Shown: positions 1 through 6,323 of the stretch, in pieces
How positions within the stretch are numbered: position 1 is the first letter of the stretch
How the letters are laid out: each line of letters begins with the position of its first letter
NCBI GenBank assembly: GCA_963933065.1
Contig: CAWVUB010000112.1
Span: forward strand, 1-6,859
Source: UBA9410 sp963933065
Lineage (GTDB): Bacteria > Actinomycetota > Acidimicrobiia > Acidimicrobiales > MedAcidi-G1
Direction of reading: 5' to 3'
Length of the DNA stretch: 6,859 nt
The notes under the pieces: generated by a model
Databases searched by the model: none
Told to the model about the DNA's origin: nothing
What the model saw: the letters and a program-made list of their open reading frames with translations, nothing else
Program-made: the position numbers and the translations under genes

Positions 1-2
1 TC

Positions 3-1349
3 AGGATTGATGGTGAGATTCAACACTTCCGAACTCCGGCTGATGCATTGGCCGCTGGGATTGGGATGGTCCATCAAGAGTTTCGTTTGATTCCATCCTT
101 CACGGTGGCCGACAACGTCGTTTTGGGGGCCTGTGAACGAATTGTGCGACGGTCGGCCATCGAATCAGCGGTTGGTGCGTTGGCTGAACGTTTTGGCATT
201 GCCACCGAGCCGGACCGAATGGTTTGGCAACTTTCAATGGGAGAACGTCAGAGAGTTGAGATCCTCAAGGCATTGTGGCGGAATGCTCAGATTCTCGTAT
301 TGGACGAACCCACTGCGGTTCTGACTCCAGGTGAGGCTGATGAGCTGGCCTCTGTGCTGCGACACATGGCTGATGACGGACGAACGGTTCTTTTCATTAG
401 CCACAAACTTCAGGAAGTGACTAGTTTTTGTGACGAAGCCACCGTGCTGAGAGGTGGAAAGACGGTCGCAGCATCGCTGTCGGTGGAATCCACTGATGCC
501 GCTGAACTAGCAGGGCTAATGGTCGGCTCCTCTCCTGCAATTAGTGAAAGGCCAACACCGGGCCAAGTGGGAGACGAGCTTTTGGCTGTCCGCGAGTTGC
601 GTTGCATGGACGACCGAGGTTTGCCCGCACTTGATGGCATTGATTTGGCTGTTCGGTCCGGCGAGATTGTCGGCATTGCTGGTGTTGCAGGAAATGGTCA
701 ACGTGAGTTGGCGCAGGTGATTGCAGGCCTTCGTCCGGTGGACTCGGGAACCGTCTGTCTAGTTGGGGAGGATAGGACCTTCGCCACTCCACGACAGCGT
801 TTCTCTGCTGGATTGGGCTATATCCCAGAAGATCGTTTAGGCGTCGGACTCGCTCCCCGTCTCAACGTTGTCGACAACGCCATCCTGCGTACATACCGTC
901 GGTATTGCCGTGGTCCGTTCCTTGATGCTGAGGCTGCGACGGCACACTGTCAAGATTTGGTGGACCGGTTCCGCATCCAGACTGGCCCTCTTGTTCATTC
1001 GATTGCTGGTCTTTCTGGTGGGAACTTGCAGCGACTGTTGGTGGGCCGGGAGTTGCGTGGGCATCCAAGTGTGGTTGTTGCAGCCCAACCAACACGCGGT
1101 CTGGACGTCCAAGGGGTCAAAGCTATCCAGGACCTACTGGTGGCCGAACGAGATGTTGGTGCCGCTGTGCTACTCATCTCCGAGGACCTAGACGAATTGC
1201 TGACTCTCTCCGACCGACTGTTAGTCATGCACGGTGGTCAGATCGTTGCCGAGTTTGACCCGACGACCGCCGAGCGAAGCACAATCGGGGAGGCCATGGC
1301 TGGACACCTTGATAGCGGCGGCGGGATCGCCGAGGGTGTAGGCCCATGA
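3..1349 (+). CDS. BMP-type (nucleoside / simple-sugar) ABC importer, two-domain ATP-binding protein, 5' partial
   Basis: This is the cytoplasmic ATPase that would power import through the two permeases that follow. The frame is open to the left edge, so the TTG at 48 is internal and not the start. About 60 N-terminal residues, including the first Walker A, are missing compared with the usual ~500 aa. Counting from codon 48, domain 1 shows the Q-loop MVHQ (7-10), signature LSMGE (62-66), Walker B ILVLDE with Glu87, and H-loop His119. Domain 2 shows a Walker A-like GVAGNGQ (212-218) with no Lys, signature LSGGN (322-326), a Walker B ending in Gln347 (AAQPTRGLD), and Glu379 where the H-loop His would be. 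Such a degenerate second site is normal in RbsA/YufO-like ATPases, so only one site should hydrolyse ATP efficiently. The order ATPase-permease-permease matches NupOPQ/PnrCDE nucleoside importers. The substrate itself is inferred. The stop overlaps the next ATG by 4 bp (ATGA). Confidence 0.93.
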   Translation, partial: RIDGEIQHFRTPADALAAGIGMVHQEFRLIPSFTVADNVVLGACERIVRRSAIESAVGALAERFGIATEPDRMVWQLSMGERQRVEILKALWRNAQILVLDEPTAVLTPGEADELASVLRHMADDGRTVLFISHKLQEVTSFCDEATVLRGGKTVAASLSVESTDAAELAGLMVGSSPAISERPTPGQVGDELLAVRELRCMDDRGLPALDGIDLAVRSGEIVGIAGVAGNGQRELAQVIAGLRPVDSGTVCLVGEDRTFATPRQRFSAGLGYIPEDRLGVGLAPRLNVVDNAILRTYRRYCRGPFLDAEAATAHCQDLVDRFRIQTGPLVHSIAGLSGGNLQRLLVGRELRGHPSVVVAAQPTRGLDVQGVKAIQDLLVAERDVGAAVLLISEDLDELLTLSDRLLVMHGGQIVAEFDPTTAERSTIGEAMAGHLDSGGGIAEGVGP

Positions 1350-2449
1350 GCAGACCGATCCTCATCCGACGGGAACAGGTTCTTCGCGGTGGCCAGCCCC
1401 TCGCTTTTGGGATCGGGCTTATGGTGGCTCTAGTAGTTGGAGTGTTCCTGCTATTGGGCTCGGGACACGACCCACTACGGATCTATGAGCGGATGTTCGA
1501 AGCTTCTATGGGTTCACCCAGGGCTTGGTCGGTGACACTCAACCGGGCTGTCCCGTTGGGTCTGGCGGGATTGGCTGTCGCAGTGGCAGGGTCAATGGGT
1601 CTATGGAACATCGGTGCTGAAGGACAGATCATGGCTGGGGCCATGGGTGCAGCGTGGGTAGCTCGAGTGGGAGGAGACTGGCCAGCATTGATATTGATTG
1701 CTGCCATGCTGAGTGCAGCGATTGTTGGTGGCGGCCTACTGGCTCTTGGGCCGGCGGTGGCCCGGGCCCACATAGGGGTTAACGAGATCATCACCACCTT
1801 GATGCTCAACGAAGTGGCCATACGCCTGTTGCAGTGGCTAATTCACGGGCGGTGGAAAGACCCTGATTCTCAGAATTTCCCGTTGGCCTCCATGCTGACC
1901 GACAATGCCAAACTACCAACTCTGTTTGAGCGGGCCCACGTGGGTGTGGTGCTGGCCGCTCTGATGATTGCCATCTTTGGTGTGGCTGCTAGTCGTACTG
2001 CATGGGGTTATGAGCTGCGGGTCGCTGGTTCGGCTGGGGCGACGGCGCGTTACGCCGGCATCTCTCTGGAACGCAAGATCCTTACCGTGTTGGTGTTATC
2101 TGGCGGAGTTGCCGGCTTCGCTGGAGGTATTGAGCTGAGTGGTAACTCGGATCGGATCACTGAGAATTTGTCTAATGGCTTCGGCTTCGCCGGAATTATT
2201 GTTGCCGCTCTTGCCCTTATGCGCCCATCCGGAGTAGCAGCGGTAGCTGTTCTCTTTGGTGCTGTGCAGATTGGAGGTCAGAGCATCCAAACCATGGGTG
2301 TGTCTTCTTCGGTCTCCACGGTCCTGCAGGCTCTCATCTTGTTCGGCGCTATTGCTGCGGGCGTATTGAGCCGTTACAAGGTTGAGATGGACGTTGCTGA
2401 CGTTCAGCCTTCGCGGCTTGCTAGCGGTAAATCGGATACAACCTCGTGA
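1346..2449 (+). CDS. ABC importer inner-membrane permease, YufP/NupP-like (BPD_transp_2 family)
   Basis: One of two membrane subunits forming the translocation channel of the importer. The 367 residues are strongly hydrophobic, with roughly eight to ten membrane segments visible (for example near 20-38, 66-84, 113-137, 147-165, 198-214, 245-262, 278-292, 296-312 and 325-341). Family motifs are present: NIGAEGQIMAG (88-98), GVNEIITTLMLNEVA (144-158) and the C-terminal GFGFAGIIVAALALMRPSG (278-296). Length fits the family (about 350-370 aa). The ATG overlaps the ATPase stop as ATGA, and GAGGG at 1332-1336 lies 9 nt upstream, so translation is probably both coupled and SD-assisted. The protein ends in a polar tail (from about 343). 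It is predicted to pair with the next permease as a heterodimer. Nucleoside specificity comes from family precedent only. Sugar or other BMP-type substrates are possible. Confidence 0.92.
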   Translation: MSRPILIRREQVLRGGQPLAFGIGLMVALVVGVFLLLGSGHDPLRIYERMFEASMGSPRAWSVTLNRAVPLGLAGLAVAVAGSMGLWNIGAEGQIMAGAMGAAWVARVGGDWPALILIAAMLSAAIVGGGLLALGPAVARAHIGVNEIITTLMLNEVAIRLLQWLIHGRWKDPDSQNFPLASMLTDNAKLPTLFERAHVGVVLAALMIAIFGVAASRTAWGYELRVAGSAGATARYAGISLERKILTVLVLSGGVAGFAGGIELSGNSDRITENLSNGFGFAGIIVAALALMRPSGVAAVAVLFGAVQIGGQSIQTMGVSSSVSTVLQALILFGAIAAGVLSRYKVEMDVADVQPSRLASGKSDTTS

Positions 2450-3378
2450 ACGAGGCGTCGATTATAGGCCTGTTGGAGGCGACAGTTTCGTTTGGCGCTT
2501 TGCTTTATCTAGCCGCACTTGGCGAGATGATTGCTGAGAAAGCGGGCATCTTGAACCTTGGAGTCGAGGGGATGATGGCGATGGGAGCCGTGTCGGGCTA
2601 TGTCGTCGCCCTTCAGACGCAGAATCCCTGGGTGGCTTTAGTGGCTGCCGTGATTGCAGGCGCGCTGCTCGGCTCGATACACGGATTCTTTACCGTGGTG
2701 TTGGGCGCCGAACAGGTGGTGTCGGGTCTATCACTGACCATCCTCGGAATTGGTCTGGCAGCTTACCTCGGACGAGGCTCGGTTGGAAGACCACCAGGTG
2801 CTGAATTAGTTCCAGTTGACTGGGGGCTGTTGTCAGACATCCCTTGGGCGGGACCAGTTCTCTTTACTCAATCTCCGTTTGTCTATATGGCGGTTATTGC
2901 CGGTTATTTATCTTGGTTCATTCTGTGGCGGACGCGGCTCGGACTTGCCGTGAGAGCTGCGGGTGAGTCGGCATCAACTACTGATGCAGCTGGCCACTCG
3001 GTGGCAGTTATTCGAATGGGGGCTGTAGCCATTGGTGGTGGATTAGCCGGAGCGGCTGGGGCCTATCTGACTTTGTCTCTGACACCCCAGTGGCAGGAGG
3101 GAATTGTCGCAGGGCGTGGTTGGATCGCTGTGGCTCTCGTCATCTTTGGTGCTTGGCGGCCAGGTCGGGTTGCCCTTGGGGCCATTTTGTTCGGTCTGAC
3201 ATTGGCACTCAAAACCCGACTCCAGACCTTCGGGGTCGACTTTTCGCCGATTCTTCTATCGATGCTCCCGTATGTGCTGACCGTCGGCGTGCTGGTTGCT
3301 ATCTCCATTCGATCACGGAAGCGACCATCGCCGGCGCCTGCCGCGTTGGGTATCGCGTACCGCCGAGAGGAACGCTAA
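2446..3378 (+). CDS. ABC importer inner-membrane permease, YufQ/NupQ-like (BPD_transp_2 family)
   Basis: Second membrane subunit of the importer. The 310 residues contain about eight hydrophobic segments (near 8-25, 35-56, 62-82, 92-108, 145-161, 187-207, 225-250 and 268-287). Family hallmarks are GEMIAEKAGILNLGVEGMM (26-44), GLAVRAAGES (166-175) and GRGWIAVALVIFGAWRPG (223-240), followed by a short basic C-terminal tail. The GTG start overlaps the previous stop as GTGA and no clear SD is visible, so expression probably depends on coupling to the upstream permease. Length is typical for this subunit. The stop lies 6 bp from the stop of the convergent PLP gene, so the importer operon ends here. 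No substrate-binding lipoprotein follows, so if present it must be upstream of the window or elsewhere. Confidence 0.92.
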   Translation: MNEASIIGLLEATVSFGALLYLAALGEMIAEKAGILNLGVEGMMAMGAVSGYVVALQTQNPWVALVAAVIAGALLGSIHGFFTVVLGAEQVVSGLSLTILGIGLAAYLGRGSVGRPPGAELVPVDWGLLSDIPWAGPVLFTQSPFVYMAVIAGYLSWFILWRTRLGLAVRAAGESASTTDAAGHSVAVIRMGAVAIGGGLAGAAGAYLTLSLTPQWQEGIVAGRGWIAVALVIFGAWRPGRVALGAILFGLTLALKTRLQTFGVDFSPILLSMLPYVLTVGVLVAISIRSRKRPSPAPAALGIAYRREER

Positions 3379-3384
3379 GACGGT

Positions 3385-4623
3385 TCAAGAACGTTCTACG
3401 CCTGTGAGCAGGATCACAATTGTCTCGCTGGCATCGATACAACCGTCCCGCCGGGCGGTTAGCAATCCAGCCAAGCCTGCTGTGCCGGTGGCGTCAGCTT
3501 TTACATCAGTGTGGGCTCGAACCAGTTGGTGGGCCTCGACTACGTCGGTCTCGGGGGCTACCACCGGGCCACCTCCAGGCGTCGGGCCGAGCAGCATGTC
3601 GAACACTACGGGCCGCCAGTCGTAAGTGGTGTCGTCAAGGATTCCAGTGGCCTCAGATCTGGGGTTTTCCCACGGCCACATATGGTGACCGTCTGGCTCG
3701 AGGATGGCAGCCATGGCATCGTCGGCCTCTGCTACCCGGTTGAATGCCCGGGCTAGAGGGGCGCATCCTTCTGTCTGCACGGCGACAAGCGCTGGTCGGC
3801 CTCCGGGCAAGATATCTGGTCCACCTAGATCCACGGCGTCGGTTAGAGCCTGAACAGTGCTGCTGGCCAGAGCAGCACCGCCGACTTGGATAAGGAGACG
3901 AGTGGGTGCAAGCTGACGGAGAGCAAGTTCATTTGCTAGCTCAAAGCCAAGGGTGCGGCCACCATCGATAGTCCATGGTGCTTCGGTGCTCTGGACTGTA
4001 AAAGGGATGGCTCCATTGCTGACCAATTCGCGAAACCTGAGGATGCATGGGTCGCCTTCCTCGTCGTTACGTCTCTCGCAGACCCGGATGTCAGCACCGA
4101 GGTCATCAAGACGATCGAGGATCGCCACGTCGGCCCACACGGGAACATTGACAACCAATGGGCGTCCGGCGGCTTTGGCCACGATGGCGGCAGCCAGTGC
4201 AGCGTTGCCGCATGAGGATATGGCTAGTGGTGTGTCGACTGGGACCCCGTCAACGACTAGATGGAGGGCTAGACCGAATAGGTGGCGAGCTTTGTGGCTG
4301 CCTGACACGTTCGCGGTCTCGTCCTTAGTCCAGATTCCGCCTGTTTGACTGACGGCTGTTGCCAATGCCGTCTGGTGAACCAGCGGAGTAGTCCGAAATC
4401 CGCGACCGTCGATGGCGGCGACAGCTTCGTCCAAGCGACGTGCTGTATCCACAAATTGGGCATCGGACCAACCTGCGGCAAGTGCTCGGTGATGAGACCA
4501 CAGAAGTGTGCGGAAGGCGACAAACGGATTGACGTCATTGGCCAGAGGCGTCTTAGGTCCTGGCCAGACTGCGTCTGGAGGGGCCCCAAGCCAACCTGGG
4601 GGACGACTTGCCGGGACCGGCAT
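3385..4623 (-). CDS. Fold-type II PLP-dependent enzyme, threonine synthase / dehydratase / ammonia-lyase-like
   Basis: A cytoplasmic PLP enzyme of the TrpB superfamily. Numbered from the ATG at 4623 (412 aa), it shows the Schiff-base motif KDETANVSGSHK with Lys111, the asparagine loop SSCGN with Asn140, a glycine-rich phosphate-binding loop VGGAALASS (247-255), GGRTLGFEL (221-229), and a C-terminal ATGTAGLAGLL (378-388) like that of dehydratases and diaminopropionate ammonia-lyases. The 29-residue Lys-Asn distance is normal for the fold. A TTG directly before the ATG is the alternative start; neither has a good SD. The gene begins 17 nt after the stop of the upstream PLP gene and on the same strand, so the two are probably cotranscribed. 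Reaction and substrate are not assignable. Elimination or replacement at the beta/gamma carbon of an amino acid is the family expectation. I am confident of the fold and not of the activity. Confidence 0.88.
   Translation of the reverse strand: MPVPASRPPGWLGAPPDAVWPGPKTPLANDVNPFVAFRTLLWSHHRALAAGWSDAQFVDTARRLDEAVAAIDGRGFRTTPLVHQTALATAVSQTGGIWTKDETANVSGSHKARHLFGLALHLVVDGVPVDTPLAISSCGNAALAAAIVAKAAGRPLVVNVPVWADVAILDRLDDLGADIRVCERRNDEEGDPCILRFRELVSNGAIPFTVQSTEAPWTIDGGRTLGFELANELALRQLAPTRLLIQVGGAALASSTVQALTDAVDLGGPDILPGGRPALVAVQTEGCAPLARAFNRVAEADDAMAAILEPDGHHMWPWENPRSEATGILDDTTYDWRPVVFDMLLGPTPGGGPVVAPETDVVEAHQLVRAHTDVKADATGTAGLAGLLTARRDGCIDASETIVILLTGVERS
3403..3418. promoter_or_regulatory. CRP/FNR-family-like palindrome TGTGA-N6-TCACA at the convergent junction
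   Basis: The sequence TGTGAGCAGGATCACA is a perfect match to the CRP/GlxR half-site pair with the usual 6-nt spacing. It lies inside the last codons of the threonine synthase-like gene, 25 bp past the permease stop, and is far from any start codon. Regulation from here is doubtful. It could also fold as a weak 5-bp hairpin at the operon ends. Confidence 0.2.
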
Positions 4624-4640
4624 CAACGGATGGACTTGAT

Positions 4641-6200
4641 TCAGTCGGCCAGCACCCCGGTGCGGCCGTTGAACTCGTCAATCATGGCGTCCCATGATGG
4701 GGCGAAGGTCTGGATGTGGCGCCAGAAGTCCTGGTTTCGACGAACCTCAAAGTCGGCGAATTCGATGCCCTGCTGCTCGACCCACGTGTAGTAGGCGAGG
4801 TTGAAGATACGGTTGCGTCCCGTCTCTGTCAGGACTTCGACATGGTCGGTGTCGGCACCGTGGAGGTGGGTGGCGATGGCCGCATCGGCATCGGTGTCGG
4901 TGAATCCGGTGGCATATCGGCCAGCCAGCATTGATTCTCGTTCACTGCCGTAGAGTTCTCCGCCGTCGGTAGCCACAGTCACCAGGGCATCATCAGGACC
5001 CAAATCCAACTCCCGGGATACCTTGATCGCCGCAATGACGTTGCAGATGCTGGACAGGCCGAAGTGGCCGAGAGTACCGAGCACTGCGTCGTCCACGCCC
5101 GCAGCGGATAAACGTGCTCGCCCCTCAGCGGTGGCGAAGGCTACGCCCAATTCATCGCACGCCCGGTCTGATACGCCTACCACCACATCGGTATTTGTGA
5201 CGTTGTGGATAAGTGGGATGTGCTTGTCTCCGATGCCTTGAATGTTGTGCTCTCCGTAGCCGTTGTAGAGCATTGTCGGGCACTCCAGGGCTTCGACTGC
5301 GGCAATACGGGCGCCATGGTCTGCTTTTAGACGCTCTCCGGCGGCCAGAGTCCCGGACGAACCCGAGGCGGCAACGTAGCCGGCTAGTCGCAGACCGGGC
5401 CGCTGAGCGGCATGGTGGAGGTAGAGGTGTTCAAGCGCACGTCCGGTCACTTCGTGGTGGCCTACGTGGTTGGCAAATTCGGTGAACTGGTTGAGTATGA
5501 AGTTCCCGGGATCCTTGGCCAACTCGGCGCAGGCGTCGTAAATTTCCTTTACGTTGCTCTCCGAACCGGTGGTGCGGATCACGTCGCCTGGGTCGGCAAT
5601 CCATTTCTCCAGCCATTCGAACCGTTCGCGACTCATGTTTTCGGGTAGCACGGCAACACCGCGACAACCCATGAGACGGGAGATGGCGACACCACCTCGG
5701 GCGTAGTTGCCTGTCGAAGGCCATATAGCCCGGTGCACGGTCGGGTCGTACTCGCCAGTGACGATCCTCGGGACTAGGCAGGAGTAGGCAGCTAGCACCT
5801 TGTGGGCACCGATCATCGGGAACCGGTTACCAAATGCAACGATGATCGGTGATGGGACGCCGGTCAACTCGGTTGGTAGAACAACGTGTTCAGGGAGGTC
5901 TACTAACCCTCCGTGCAGGTCGTTGTACCAGTGGACTCGGTAGAGGTTTCGGGCGTCAGCCGCGTTGCGATCAACGCCGACTAGCGAAGCATGGATGCTC
6001 TCGGGAATGGTCGAGGGATTGCCCATCTGGGCAAAGGTGGGGAGGGCAATGCCCCGAGTTCGAAAGCGCTCCACGCTGCGCTCGTATCCAACTTTGTTGA
6101 CGATTTCGGTGGCTAGGCCAAATCGAGAAGGGTCGAAGGTGGCGGGGTCGAACTCGGCGGGTTGAAATGTGCCTACTCCCGCATTAGATGAAGTACTCAT
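4641..6200 (-). CDS. Fold-type II PLP-dependent enzyme, cysteine synthase-like, non-canonical lysine motif
   Basis: A cytoplasmic PLP enzyme related to the cysteine synthase / cystathionine beta-synthase group but longer (519 aa against about 310 for CysK). Numbered from the ATG at 6200, the putative Schiff-base lysine is Lys134 in FPMIGAHKVLAAY, the asparagine loop is PSTGNYARGG (Asn165), the phosphate-binding loop is SGSSGT (279-284), and EHNIQGIGDKHIP (317-329) matches the CysK-type IQGIGAGFIP segment. An N-terminal extension of about 110 residues and a C-terminal part after about 420 (NLAYYTWVEQQG at 467-478) lie outside the core. An in-frame TTG at 6239 would add 13 residues, but it falls inside the predicted promoter, so I prefer the ATG with a leaderless transcript. 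The gene is first in a probable two-gene operon with the other PLP enzyme. I recall similar long proteins annotated only as cysteine synthase or generic PLP enzyme. The true reaction is unknown to me. Confidence 0.87.
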   Translation of the reverse strand: MSTSSNAGVGTFQPAEFDPATFDPSRFGLATEIVNKVGYERSVERFRTRGIALPTFAQMGNPSTIPESIHASLVGVDRNAADARNLYRVHWYNDLHGGLVDLPEHVVLPTELTGVPSPIIVAFGNRFPMIGAHKVLAAYSCLVPRIVTGEYDPTVHRAIWPSTGNYARGGVAISRLMGCRGVAVLPENMSRERFEWLEKWIADPGDVIRTTGSESNVKEIYDACAELAKDPGNFILNQFTEFANHVGHHEVTGRALEHLYLHHAAQRPGLRLAGYVAASGSSGTLAAGERLKADHGARIAAVEALECPTMLYNGYGEHNIQGIGDKHIPLIHNVTNTDVVVGVSDRACDELGVAFATAEGRARLSAAGVDDAVLGTLGHFGLSSICNVIAAIKVSRELDLGPDDALVTVATDGGELYGSERESMLAGRYATGFTDTDADAAIATHLHGADTDHVEVLTETGRNRIFNLAYYTWVEQQGIEFADFEVRRNQDFWRHIQTFAPSWDAMIDEFNGRTGVLAD

Positions 6201-6206
6201 GGTTTT

Positions 6207-6239
6207 AGGATAGCTATTTTCGAAGGCTGGACTTGACAA
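6207..6239 (-). promoter_or_regulatory. Promoter of the PLP operon, probably leaderless
   Basis: Read on the - strand, TTGTCA (6239-6234) is followed after 17 nt by TAGCTA (6216-6211), and the overlapping TATCCT (6212-6207) fits the actinobacterial TANNNT -10 pattern. TATCCT ends 6 nt before the ATG at 6200, and TAGCTA ends 10 nt before it. Either -10 places transcription start at or within a few bases of the ATG, so the mRNA would be leaderless. This agrees with the absence of an SD before that ATG. Predicted by eye only. Confidence 0.55.
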
Positions 6240-6265
6240 ATTATCAATTCCATTTCGATCAATAT
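6233..6265 (+). promoter_or_regulatory. Possible promoter of the surface-protein gene (perfect TTGACA -35, weak -10)
   Basis: TTGACA at 6233-6238 is a perfect -35 consensus in an AT-rich stretch about 85 bp before the GTG at 6324. No good -10 lies at 16-18 nt spacing; the best match, CAATAT (6260-6265), is 21 nt away. The element shares five bases with the - strand TTGTCA of the PLP operon, so the two promoters would compete for or share this position. ATCAAT occurs twice here (6243-6248 and 6258-6263), which might be an operator but is short. Confidence 0.3.
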
Positions 6266-6283
6266 TGCAGCGTTATTCGGGAA

Positions 6284-6301
6284 GTGCCACGGATCGGGCA
6301 C
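6284..6301 (+). other. Short inverted repeat in the leader of the surface-protein gene
   Basis: GTGCC (6284-6288) and GGCAC (6297-6301) form 5-bp arms around an 8-nt centre, between the candidate -35 and the start codon. It could be a small hairpin or an operator. The arms are short enough to occur by chance, and no U-run follows, so it is not a terminator. Confidence 0.25.
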
Positions 6302-6323
6302 CGTCTGGTGCGAGGCTAGGAGG

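Noticed and set aside
48..50. TTG as start of the ATPase gene
   Set aside because: The frame is open upstream to the edge and the upstream residues (IDGE, then TPADA before LAAGIGMVHQ) fit the family, so the gene starts outside the window.
893..905. ATACCG-T-CGGTAT inverted repeat
   Set aside because: It lies within conserved coding sequence of the ATPase, is short, and has no regulatory context.
837..1228. Several 77-107 codon frames on both strands inside the ATPase gene
   Set aside because: They overlap a gene with complete ABC motifs and encode no recognisable protein; they are shadows.
3388..3397. AGAACGTTCT palindrome as a LexA-type operator
   Set aside because: LexA sites of the GAAC-N4-GTTC type need a 4-nt spacer; here the halves are adjacent and lie in a coding 3' end.
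3953..4348. 131-codon + strand frame opposite the threonine synthase-like gene
   Set aside because: It is antisense to conserved PLP motifs, with Ser/Arg/Ala-rich composition typical of an antisense shadow and no RBS.
6237..6239. TTG as start of the 532-residue version of the cysteine synthase-like protein
   Set aside because: It lies within the predicted -35 element, and the added 13 residues show no conserved feature. The ATG at 6200 fits the promoter better.
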